Shown here: positions 10,991 through 22,850 of the stretch, one piece after another
How the letters are laid out: every line of letters starts with the position of its first letter
Numbering within the stretch: position 1 is the stretch's first letter
Assembly: GCF_963576545.1 (NCBI RefSeq)
Contig: NW_026870394.1
Span: 248,001 to 312,000, forward strand
DNA from: Limanda limanda
Taxonomy: Eukaryota; Chordata; Actinopteri; Pleuronectiformes; Pleuronectidae
DNA: 64,000 nucleotides
Direction: 5' to 3'
The notes under the pieces: model-generated
What the model was told of the DNA's origin: nothing
Databases searched by the model: none
The model's input: the letters and a program-made list of their open reading frames with translations, nothing else
Program-made: the position numbers and the translations under genes

Positions 10991-13260
10991 GCAACCACTT
11001 TTCAAGTCTCTCCGACCTTCACAAAAAAAGTTATTCAAGAATATCTCTTTCTCCTATGTGCTTTCATCCCTAACCCTAACCCTAACCCTTCCGAAAGTCG
11101 GAGAAGCTCAAGGATGGTACCGATCGATGCGCGCTACCCCATTTAGTGGGGGTAGAGCCTACTTGCAAGTCTCTCCGACCTTCACAAAAAAAGTTATTCA
11201 AGAATATCTCTTTCTCCTATGTGCTTTCATCCCTAACCCTAACCCTAACCCTTCCGAAAGTCGGAGAAGCTCAAGGATGGTACCGATCGATGTGCGCTAC
11301 CCCATTTAGTGGGGGTAGAGCCTACTTGCAAGTCTCTCCGACCTTCACAAAAAAAGTTATTCAAGAATATCTCTTTCTCCTATGTGCTTTCATCCCTAAC
11401 CCTAACCCTAACCCTTCCGAAAGTCGGAGAAGCTCAAGGATGGTACCGATCGATGCGCGCTACCCCATTTAGTGGGGGTAGAGCCTACTTGCAAGTCTCT
11501 CCGACCTTCACAAAAAAAGTTATTCAAGAATATCTCTTTCTCCTATGTGCTTTCATCCCTAACCCTAACCCTAACCCTTCCGAAAGTCGGAGAAGCTCAA
11601 GAATGGTACCGATCGATGCGCGCTACCCCATTTAGTGGGGGTAGAGCCTACTTGCAAGTCTCTCCGACCTTCACAAAAAAAGTTATTCAAGAATATCTCT
11701 TTCTCCTATGTGCTTTCATCCCTAACCCTAACCCTAACCCTTCCGAAAGTCGGAGAAGCTCAAGGATGGTACCGATCGATGCGCGCTACCCCATTTAGTG
11801 GGGGTAGAGCCTACTTGCAAGTCTCTCCGACCTTCACAAAAAAAGTTATTCAAGAATATCTCTTTCTCCTATGTGCTTTCATCCCTAACCCTAACCCTAA
11901 CCCTTCCGAAAGTCGGAGAAGCTCAAGGATGGTACCGATCGATGCGCGCAACCCCATTTAGTGGGGGTAGAGCCTACTTGCAAGTCTCTCCGACCTTCAC
12001 AAAAAAAGTTATTCAAGAATATCTCCTCAGATTTGGGGGAATTTCGTCGGTCGACCTCTTCCGAAGGTCGTACAAGCTCGGGGATGGTACCAATCGATCC
12101 GCAGGACCCAAATTAGTCCAGATGCAACCACTTTCCAAGTCTCTCCGACCTTCACAAAAAAAGTTATTCAAGAATATCTCTTTCTCCTATGTGCTTTCAT
12201 CCCTAACCCTAACCCTAACCCTTCCGAAAGTCGGAGAAGCTCAAGGATGGTACCGATCGATGCGCGCTACCCCATTTAGTGGGGGTAGAGCCTACTTGCA
12301 AGTCTCTCCGACCTTCACAAAAAAAGTTATTCAAGAATATCTCCTCAGATTTGGGGGAATTTCGTCGGTCGACCTCTTCCGAAGGTCGTACAAGCTCGGG
12401 GATGGTACGAATCGATCCGCAGGACCCAAATTAGTCCAGATGCAACCACTTTCCAAGTCTCTCCGACCTTCACAAAAAAAGTTATTCAAGAATATCTCTT
12501 TCTCCTATGTGCTTTCATCCCTAACCCTAACCCTAACCCTTCCGAAAGTCGGAGAAGCTCAAGGATGGTACCGATCGATGCGCGCTACCCCATTTAGTGG
12601 GGGCAGAGCCTACTTGCAAGTCTCTCCGACCTTCACAAAAAAAGTTATTCAAGAATATCTCTTTCTCCTATGTGCTTTCATCCCTAACCCTAACCCTAAC
12701 CCTTCCGAAAGTCGGAGAAGCTCAAGGATGGTACCGATCGATGCGCGCTACCCCATTTAGTGGGGGTAGAGCCTACTTGCAAGTCTCTCCGACCTTCACA
12801 AAAAAAGTTATTCAAGAATATCTCTTTCTCCTATGTGCTTTCATCCCTAACCCTAACCCTAACCCTTCCGAAAGTCGGAGAAGCTCAAGGATGGTACCGA
12901 TCGATGCGCGCTACCCCATTTAGTGGGGGTAGAGCCTACTTGCAAGTCTCTCCGACCTTCACAAAAAAAGTTATTCAAGAATATCTCTTTCTCCTATGTG
13001 CTTTCATCCCTAACCCTAACCCTAACCCTTCCGAAAGTCGGAGAAGCTCAAGGATGGTACCGATCGATGCGCGCAACCCCATTTAGTGGGGGTAGAGCCT
13101 ACTTGCAAGTCTCTCTGACCTTCACAAAAAAAGTTATTCAAGAATATCTCCTCAGATTTGGGGGAATTTCGTCGGTCGACCTCTTCCGAAGGTCGTACAA
13201 GCTCGGGGATGGTACCAATCGATCCGCAGGACCCAAATTAGTCCAGATGCAACCACTTTC
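9715..13260 (+). repeat. Tandem block 2, copy 1 (3,546 bp; 17A+5B)
   Basis: Shared markers at an offset of 3,546 bp are GGGGGCAGAG (9861/13407 and 12600/16146), CTTCAGAAAG (10771/14317), CACTTTTCAAG (10997/14543), GATGTGCGC (11290/14836) and CAAGAATGG (11598/15144). It overlaps the end of higher-order repeat 1 copy 2, so the duplication came after that amplification. Confidence 0.85.
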
Positions 13261-16200
13261 CAAGTCTCTCCGACCTTCACAAAAAAAGTTATTCAAGAAT
13301 ATCTCTTTCTCCTATGTGCTTTCATCCCTAACCCTAACCCTAACCCTTCCGAAAGTCGGAGAAGCTCAAGGATGGTACCGATCGATGCGCGCTACCCCAT
13401 TTAGTGGGGGCAGAGCCTACTTGCAAGTCTCTCCGACCTTCACAAAAAAAGTTATTCAAGAATATCTCTTTCTCCTATGTGCTTTCATCCCTAACCCTAA
13501 CCCTAACCCTTCCGAAAGTCGGAGAAGCTCAAGGATGGTACCGATCGATGCGCGCTACCCCATTTAGTGGGGGTAGAGCCTACTTGCAAGTCTCTCCGAC
13601 CTTCACAAAAAAAGTTATTCAAGAATATCTCTTTCTCCTATGTGCTTTCATCCCTAACCCTAACCCTAACCCTTCCGAAAGTCGGAGAAGCTCAAGGATG
13701 GTACCGATCGATGCGCGCTACCCCATTTAGTGGGGGTAGAGCCTACTTGCAAGTCTCTCCGACCTTCACAAAAAAAGTTATTCAAGAATATCTCTTTCTC
13801 CTATGTGCTTTCATCCCTAACCCTAACCCTAACCCTTCCGAAAGTCGGAGAAGCTCAAGGATGGTACCGATCGATGCGCGCAACCCCATTTAGTGGGGGT
13901 AGAGCCTACTTGCAAGTCTCTCCGACCTTCACAAAAAAAGTTATTCAAGAATATCTCCTCAGATTTGGGGGAATTTCGTCGGTCGACCTCTTCCGAAGGT
14001 CGTACAAGCTCGGGGATGGTACCAATCGATCCGCAGGACCCAAATTAGTCCAGATGCAACCACTTTCCAAGTCTCTCCGACCTTCACAAAAAAAGTTATT
14101 CAAGAATATCTCTTTCTCCTATGTGCTTTCATCCCTAACCCTAACCCTAACCCTTCCGAAAGTCGGAGAAGCTCAAGGATGGTACCGATCGATGCGCGCT
14201 ACCCCATTTAGTGGGGGTAGAGCCTACTTGCAAGTCTCTCCGACCTTCACAAAAAAAGTTATTCAAGAATATCTCTTTCTCCTATGTGCTTTCATCCCTA
14301 ACCCTAACCCTAACCCTTCAGAAAGTCGGAGAAGCTCAAGGATGGTACCGATCGATGCGCGCAACCCCATTTAGTGGGGGTAGAGCCTACTTGCAAGTCT
14401 CTCCGACCTTCACAAAAAAAGTTATTCAAGAATATCTCCTCAGATTTGGGGGAATTTCGTCGGTCGACCTCTTCCGAAGGTCGTACAAGCTCGGGGATGG
14501 TACCAATCGATCCGCAGGACCCAAATTAGTCCAGATGCAACCACTTTTCAAGTCTCTCCGACCTTCACAAAAAAAGTTATTCAAGAATATCTCTTTCTCC
14601 TATGTGCTTTCATCCCTAACCCTAACCCTAACCCTTCCGAAAGTCGGAGAAGCTCAAGGATGGTACCGATCGATGCGCGCTACCCCATTTAGTGGGGGTA
14701 GAGCCTACTTGCAAGTCTCTCCGACCTTCACAAAAAAAGTTATTCAAGAATATCTCTTTCTCCTATGTGCTTTCATCCCTAACCCTAACCCTAACCCTTC
14801 CGAAAGTCGGAGAAGCTCAAGGATGGTACCGATCGATGTGCGCTACCCCATTTAGTGGGGGTAGAGCCTACTTGCAAGTCTCTCCGACCTTCACAAAAAA
14901 AGTTATTCAAGAATATCTCTTTCTCCTATGTGCTTTCATCCCTAACCCTAACCCTAACCCTTCCGAAAGTCGGAGAAGCTCAAGGATGGTACCGATCGAT
15001 GCGCGCTACCCCATTTAGTGGGGGTAGAGCCTACTTGCAAGTCTCTCCGACCTTCACAAAAAAAGTTATTCAAGAATATCTCTTTCTCCTATGTGCTTTC
15101 ATCCCTAACCCTAACCCTAACCCTTCCGAAAGTCGGAGAAGCTCAAGAATGGTACCGATCGATGCGCGCTACCCCATTTAGTGGGGGTAGAGCCTACTTG
15201 CAAGTCTCTCCGACCTTCACAAAAAAAGTTATTCAAGAATATCTCTTTCTCCTATGTGCTTTCATCCCTAACCCTAACCCTAACCCTTCCGAAAGTCGGA
15301 GAAGCTCAAGGATGGTACCGATCGATGCGCGCTACCCCATTTAGTGGGGGTAGAGCCTACTTGCAAGTCTCTCCGACCTTCACAAAAAAAGTTATTCAAG
15401 AATATCTCTTTCTCCTATGTGCTTTCATCCCTAACCCTAACCCTAACCCTTCCGAAAGTCGGAGAAGCTCAAGGATGGTACCGATCGATGCGCGCAACCC
15501 CATTTAGTGGGGGTAGAGCCTACTTGCAAGTCTCTCCGACCTTCACAAAAAAAGTTATTCAAGAATATCTCCTCAGATTTGGGGGAATTTCGTCGGTCGA
15601 CCTCTTCCGAAGGTCGTACAAGCTCGGGGATGGTACCAATCGATCCGCAGGACCCAAATTAGTCCAGATGCAACCACTTTCCAAGTCTCTCCGACCTTCA
15701 CAAAAAAAGTTATTCAAGAATATCTCTTTCTCCTATGTGCTTTCATCCCTAACCCTAACCCTAACCCTTCCGAAAGTCGGAGAAGCTCAAGGATGGTACC
15801 GATCGATGCGCGCTACCCCATTTAGTGGGGGTAGAGCCTACTTGCAAGTCTCTCCGACCTTCACAAAAAAAGTTATTCAAGAATATCTCCTCAGATTTGG
15901 GGGAATTTCGTCGGTCGACCTCTTCCGAAGGTCGTACAAGCTCGGGGATGGTACGAATCGATCCGCAGGACCCAAATTAGTCCAGATGCAACCACTTTCC
16001 AAGTCTCTCCGACCTTCACAAAAAAAGTTATTCAAGAATATCTCTTTCTCCTATGTGCTTTCATCCCTAACCCTAACCCTAACCCTTCCGAAAGTCGGAG
16101 AAGCTCAAGGATGGTACCGATCGATGCGCGCTACCCCATTTAGTGGGGGCAGAGCCTACTTGCAAGTCTCTCCGACCTTCACAAAAAAAGTTATTCAAGA

Positions 16201-16806
16201 ATTTCTCTTTCTCCTATGTGCTTTCATCCCTAACCCTAACCCTAACCCTTCCGAAAGTCGGAGAAGCTCAAGGATGGTACCGATCGATGCGCGCTACCCC
16301 ATTTAGTGGGGGTAGAGCCTACTTGCAAGTCTCTCCGACCTTCACAAAAAAAGTTATTCAAGAATATCTCTTTCTCCTATGTGCTTTCATCCCTAACCCT
16401 AACCCTAACCCTTCCGAAAGTCGGAGAAGCTCAAGGATGGTACCGATCGATGCGCGCTACCCCATTTAGTGGGGGTAGAGCCTACTTGCAAGTCTCTCCG
16501 ACCTTCACAAAAAAAGTTATTCAAGAATATCTCTTTCTCCTATGTGCTTTCATCCCTAACCCTAACCCTAACCCTTCCGAAAGTCGGAGAAGCTCAAGGA
16601 TGGTACCGATCGATGCGCGCAACCCCATTTAGTGGGGGTAGAGCCTACTTGCAAGTCTCTCTGACCTTCACAAAAAAAGTTATTCAAGAATATCTCCTCA
16701 GATTTGGGGGAATTTCGTCGGTCGACCTCTTCCGAAGGTCGTACAAGCTCGGGGATGGTACCAATCGATCCGCAGGACCCAAATTAGTCCAGATGCAACC
16801 ACTTTC
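13261..16806 (+). repeat. Tandem block 2, copy 2
   Basis: This block directly abuts copy 1 and has the same A/B order. Private differences include GAATTTCTC near 16200, where others have GAATATCTC, and absence of the GGTAAAGCC seen near 10027. Confidence 0.85.
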
Positions 16807-17430
16807 CAAGTCTCTCCGACCTTCACAAAAAAAGTTATTCAAGAATATCTCTTTCTCCTATGTGCTTTCATCCCTAACCCTAACCCTAACCCTTCCGAAA
16901 GTCGGAGAAGCTCAAGGATGGTACCGATCGATGCGCGCTACCCCATTTAGTGGGGGTAGAGCCTACTTGCAAGTCTCTCCGACCTTCACAAAAAAAGTTA
17001 TTCAAGAATATCTCCTCAGATTTGGGGGAATTTCGTCGGTCGACCTCTTCCGAAGGTCGTACAAGCTCGGGGATGGTACCAATCGATCCGCAGGACCCAA
17101 ATTAGTCCAGATGCAACCACTTTCCAAGTCTCTCCGACCTTCACAAAAAAAGTTATTCAAGAATATCTCTTTCTCCTATGTGCTTTCATCCCTAACCCTA
17201 ACCCTAACCCTTCCGAAAGTCGGAGAAGCTCAAGGATGGTACCGATCGATGCGCGCTACCCCATTTAGTGGGGGTAGAGCCTACTTGCAAGTCTCTCCGA
17301 CCTTCACAAAAAAAGTTATTCAAGAATATCTCTTTCTCCTATGTGCTTTCATCCCTAACCCTAACCCTAACCCTTCCGAAAGTCGGAGAAGCTCAAGGAT
17401 GGTACCGATCGATGCGCGCTACCCCATTTA
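15344..17430 (+). repeat. Tandem block 3, copy 1 (2,087 bp; 9A+4B)
   Basis: Collinear with 17431-19517: GGGGGCAGAG at about 16146 recurs at about 18233, and the CTCTGACC B variant at 16659 recurs at 18746. Both offsets are 2,087 bp. Confidence 0.8.
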
Positions 17431-19517
17431 GTGGGGGTAGAGCCTACTTGCAAGTCTCTCCGACCTTCACAAAAAAAGTTATTCAAGAATATCTCTTTCT
17501 CCTATGTGCTTTCATCCCTAACCCTAACCCTAACCCTTCCGAAAGTCGGAGAAGCTCAAGGATGGTACCGATCGATGCGCGCAACCCCATTTAGTGGGGG
17601 TAGAGCCTACTTGCAAGTCTCTCCGACCTTCACAAAAAAAGTTATTCAAGAATATCTCCTCAGATTTGGGGGAATTTCGTCGGTCGACCTCTTCCGAAGG
17701 TCGTACAAGCTCGGGGATGGTACCAATCGATCCGCAGGACCCAAATTAGTCCAGATGCAACCACTTTCCAAGTCTCTCCGACCTTCACAAAAAAAGTTAT
17801 TCAAGAATATCTCTTTCTCCTATGTGCTTTCATCCCTAACCCTAACCCTAACCCTTCCGAAAGTCGGAGAAGCTCAAGGATGGTACCGATCGATGCGCGC
17901 TACCCCATTTAGTGGGGGTAGAGCCTACTTGCAAGTCTCTCCGACCTTCACAAAAAAAGTTATTCAAGAATATCTCCTCAGATTTGGGGGAATTTCGTCG
18001 GTCGACCTCTTCCGAAGGTCGTACAAGCTCGGGGATGGTACGAATCGATCCGCAGGACCCAAATTAGTCCAGATGCAACCACTTTCCAAGTCTCTCCGAC
18101 CTTCACAAAAAAAGTTATTCAAGAATATCTCTTTCTCCTATGTGCTTTCATCCCTAACCCTAACCCTAACCCTTCCGAAAGTCGGAGAAGCTCAAGGATG
18201 GTACCGATCGATGCGCGCTACCCCATTTAGTGGGGGCAGAGCCTACTTGCAAGTCTCTCCGACCTTCACAAAAAAAGTTATTCAAGAATATCTCTTTCTC
18301 CTATGTGCTTTCATCCCTAACCCTAACCCTAACCCTTCCGAAAGTCGGAGAAGCTCAAGGATGGTACCGATCGATGCGCGCTACCCCATTTAGTGGGGGT
18401 AGAGCCTACTTGCAAGTCTCTCCGACCTTCACAAAAAAAGTTATTCAAGAATATCTCTTTCTCCTATGTGCTTTCATCCCTAACCCTAACCCTAACCCTT
18501 CCGAAAGTCGGAGAAGCTCAAGGATGGTACCGATCGATGCGCGCTACCCCATTTAGTGGGGGTAGAGCCTACTTGCAAGTCTCTCCGACCTTCACAAAAA
18601 AAGTTATTCAAGAATATCTCTTTCTCCTATGTGCTTTCATCCCTAACCCTAACCCTAACCCTTCCGAAAGTCGGAGAAGCTCAAGGATGGTACCGATCGA
18701 TGCGCGCAACCCCATTTAGTGGGGGTAGAGCCTACTTGCAAGTCTCTCTGACCTTCACAAAAAAAGTTATTCAAGAATATCTCCTCAGATTTGGGGGAAT
18801 TTCGTCGGTCGACCTCTTCCGAAGGTCGTACAAGCTCGGGGATGGTACCAATCGATCCGCAGCACCCAAATTAGTCCAGATGCAACCACTTTCCAAGTCT
18901 CTCCGACCTTCACAAAAAAAGTTATTCAAGAATATCTCTTTCTCCTATGTGCTTTCATCCCTAACCCTAACCCTAACCCTTCCGAAAGTCGGAGAAGCTC
19001 AAAGATGGTACCAATCGATGCGCGCTACCCCATTTAGTGGGGGTAGAGCCTACTTGCAAGTCTCTCCGACCTTCACAAAAAAAGTTATTCAAGAATATCT
19101 CCTCAGATTTGGGGGAATTTCGTCGGTCGACCTCTTCCGAAGGTCGTACAAGCTCGGGGATGGTACCAATCGATCCGCAGGACCCAAATTAGTCCAGATG
19201 CAACCACTTTCCAAGTCTCTCCGACCTTCACAAAAAAAGTTATTCAAGAATATCTCTTTCTCCTATGTGCTTTCATCCCTAACCCTAACCCTAACCCTTC
19301 CGAAAGTCGGAGAAGCTCAAGGATGGTACCGATCGATGCGCGCTACCCCATTTAGTGGGGGTAGAGCCTACTTGCAAGTCTCTCCGACCTTCACAAAAAA
19401 AGTTATTCAAGAATATCTCTTTCTCCTATGTGCTTTCATCCCTAACCCTAACCCTAACCCTTCCGAAAGTCGGAGAAGGTCAAGGATGGTACCGATCGAT
19501 GCGCGCTACCCCATTTA
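17431..19517 (+). repeat. Tandem block 3, copy 2
   Basis: Adjacent copy with the same A/B order. Private changes are GCAGCACCC in a B near 18860, and CAAAGATGGTACCAATCG in an A near 19000. It runs into higher-order repeat 1 partial copy 3. Confidence 0.8.
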
Positions 19518-22500
19518 GTGGGGGTAGAGCCTACTTGCAAGTCTCTCCGACCTTCACAAAAAAAGTTATTCAAGAATATCTCTTTCTCCTATGTGCTTTC
19601 ATCCCTAACCCTAACCCTAACCCTTCCGAAAGTCGGAGAAGCTCAAGGATGGTACCGATCGATGCGCGCTACCCCATTTAGTGGGGGTAGAGCCTACTTG
19701 CAAGTCTCTCCGACCTTCACAAAAAAAGTTATTCAAGAATATCTCTTTCTCCTATGTGCTTTCATCCCTAACCCTAACCCTAACCCTTCCGAAAGTCGGA
19801 GAAGCTCAAGGATGGTACCGATCGATGCGCGCTACCCCATTTAGTGGGGGTAGAGCCTACTTGCAAGTCTCTCCGACCTTCACAAAAAAAGTTATTCAAG
19901 AATATCTCTTTCTCCTATGTGCTTTCATCCCTAACCCTAACCCTAACCCTTCCGAAAGTCGGAGAAGCTCAAGGATGGTACCGATCGATGCGCGCTACCC
20001 CATTTAGTGGGGGTAGAGCCTACTTGCAAGTCTCTCCGACCTTCACAAAAAAAGTTATTCAAGAATATCTCTTTCTCCTATGTGCTTTCATCCCTAACCC
20101 TAACCCTAACCCTTCCGAAAGTCGGAGAAGCTCAAGGATGGTACCGATCGATGCGCGCAACCCCATTTAGTGGGGGTAGAGCCTACTTGCAAGTCTCTCC
20201 GAAATTCACAAAAAAAGTTATTCAAGAATATCTCCTCAGATTTGGGGGAATTTCGTCGGTCGACCTCTTTCGAAGGTCGTACAAGCTCGGGGATGGTACC
20301 AATCGATCCGCAGGACCCAAATTAGTCCAGATGCAACCACTTTCCAAGTCTCTCCGACCTTCACAAAAAAAGTTATTCAAGAATATCTCTTTCTCCTATG
20401 TGCTTTCATCCCTAACCCTAACCCTAACCCTTCCGAAAGTCGGAGAAGCTCAAGGATGGTACCGATCGATGCGCGCTACCCCATTTAGTGGGGGTAGAGC
20501 CTACTTGCAAGTCTCTCCGACCTTCACAAAAAAAGTTATTCAAGAATATCTCCTCAGATTTGGGGGAATTTCGTCGGTCGACCTCTTCCGAAGGTCGTAC
20601 AAGCTCGGGGATGGTACGAATCGATCCGCAGGACCCAAATTAGTCCAGATGCAACCACTTTCCAAGTCTCTCCGACCTTCACAAAAAAAGTTATTCAAGA
20701 ATATCTCTTTCTCCTATGTGCTTTCATCCCTAACCCTAACCCTAACCCTTCCGAAAGTCGGAGAAGCTCAAGGATGGTACCGATCGATGCGCGCTACCCC
20801 ATTTAGTGGGGGTAGAGCCTACTTGCAAGTCTCTCCGACCTTCACAAAAAAAGTTATTCAAGAATATCTCTTTCTCCTATGTGCTTTCATCCCTAACCCT
20901 AACCCTAACCCTTCCGAAAGTCGGAGAAGCTCAAGGATGGTACCGATCGATGCGCGCAACCCCATTTAGTGGGGGTAGAGCCTACTTGCAAGTCTCTCTG
21001 ACCTTCACAAAAAAAGTTATTCAAGAATATCTCCTCAGATTTGGGGGAATTTCGTCGGTCGACCTCTTCCGAAGGTCGTACAAGCTCGGGGATGGTACCA
21101 ATCGATCCGCAGGACCCAAATTAGTCCAGATGCAACCACTTTCCAAGTCTCTCCGACCTTCACAAAAAAAGTTATTCAAGAATATCTCTTTCTCCTATGT
21201 GCTTTCATCCCTAACCCTAACCCTAACCCTTCCGAAAGTCGGAGAAGCTCAAGGATGGTACCGATCGATGCGCGCTACCCCATTTAGTGGGGGTAGAGCC
21301 TACTTGCAAGTCTCTCCGACCTTCACAAAAAAAGTTATTCAAGAATATCTCCTCAGATTTGGGGGAATTTCGTCGGTCGACCTCTTCCGAAGGTCGTACA
21401 AGCTCGGGGATGGTACCAATCGATCCGCAGGACCCAAATTAGTCCAGATGCAACCACTTTCCAAGTCTCTCCGACCTTCACAAAAAAAGTTATTCAAGAA
21501 TATCTCTTTCTCCTATGTGCTTTCATCCCTAACCCTAACCCTAACCCTTCCGAAAGTCGGAGAAGCTCAAGGATGGTACCGATCGATGCGCGCTACCCCA
21601 TTTAGTGGGGGTAGAGCCTACTTGCAAGTCTCTCCGACCTTCACAAAAAAAGTTATTCAAGAATATCTCTTTCTCCTATGTGCTTTCATCCCTAACCCTA
21701 ACCCTAACCCTTCCGAAAGTCGGAGAAGCTCAAGGATGGTACCGATCGATGCGCGCTACCCCATTTAGTGGGGGTAGAGCCTACTTGCAAGTCTCTCCGA
21801 CCTTCACAAAAAAAGTTATTCAAGAATATCTCTTTCTCCTATGTGCTTTCATCCCTAACCCTAACCCTAACCCTTCCGAAAGTCGGAGAAGCTCAAGGAT
21901 GGTACCGATCGATGCGCGCTACCCCATTTAGTGGGGGTAGAGCCTACTTGCAAGTCTCTCCGACCTTCACAAAAAAAGTTATTCAAGAATATCTCTTTCT
22001 CCTATGTGCTTTCATCCCTAACCCTAACCCTAACCCTTCCGAAAGTCGGAGAAGCTCAAGGATGGTACCGATCGATGCGCGCTACCCCATTTAGTGGGGG
22101 TAGAGCCTACTTGCAAGTCTCTCCGACCTTCACAAAAAAAGTTATTCAAGAATATCTCTTTCTCCTATGTGCTTTCATCCCTAACCCTAACCCTAACCCT
22201 TCCGAAAGTCGGAGAAGCTCAAGGATGGTACCGATCGATGCGCGCTACCCCATTTAGTGGGGGTAGAGCCTACTTGCAAGTCTCTCCGACCTTCACAAAA
22301 AAAGTTATTCAAGAATATCTCTTTCTCCTATGTGCTTTCATCCCTAACCCTAACCCTAACCCTTCCGAAAGTCGGAGAAGCTCAAGGATGGTACCGATCG
22401 ATGCGCGCAACCCCATTTAGTGGGGGTAGAGCCTACTTGCAAGTCTCTCCGACCTTCACAAAAAAAGTTATTCAAGAATATCTCCTCAGATTTGGGGGAA

Positions 22501-22850
22501 TTTCGTCGGTCGACCTCTTTCGAAGGTCGTACAAGCTCGGGGATGGTACCGATCGATCCGCAGGACCCAAATTAGTCCAGATGCAACCACTTTCCAAGTC
22601 TCTCCGACCTTCACAAAAAAAGTTATTCAAGAATATCTCTTTCTCCTATGTGCTTTCATCCCTAACCCTAACCCTAACCCTTCCGAAAGTCGGAGAAGCT
22701 CAAGGATGGTACCGATCGATGCGCGCTACCCCATTTAGTGGGGGTAGAGCCTACTTGCAAGTCTCTCCGACCTTCACAAAAAAAGTTATTCAAGAATATC
22801 TCCTCAGATTTGGGGGAATTTCGTCGGTCGACCTCTTCCGAAGGTCGTAC
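19355..22850 (+). repeat. Higher-order repeat 1, partial copy 3
   Basis: GAAGGTCAAGG (near 19477) followed by the same A/B order and the CTCTGACC B variant (near 20997) places this block 13,516 bp after copy 2. It lacks the GATGTGCGC and CAAGAATGG changes of copy 2, so it resembles copy 1 more. A private GAAATTCAC change lies near 20203. After about 22,850 the block loses one A+B dimer relative to copies 1 and 2. Confidence 0.8.
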
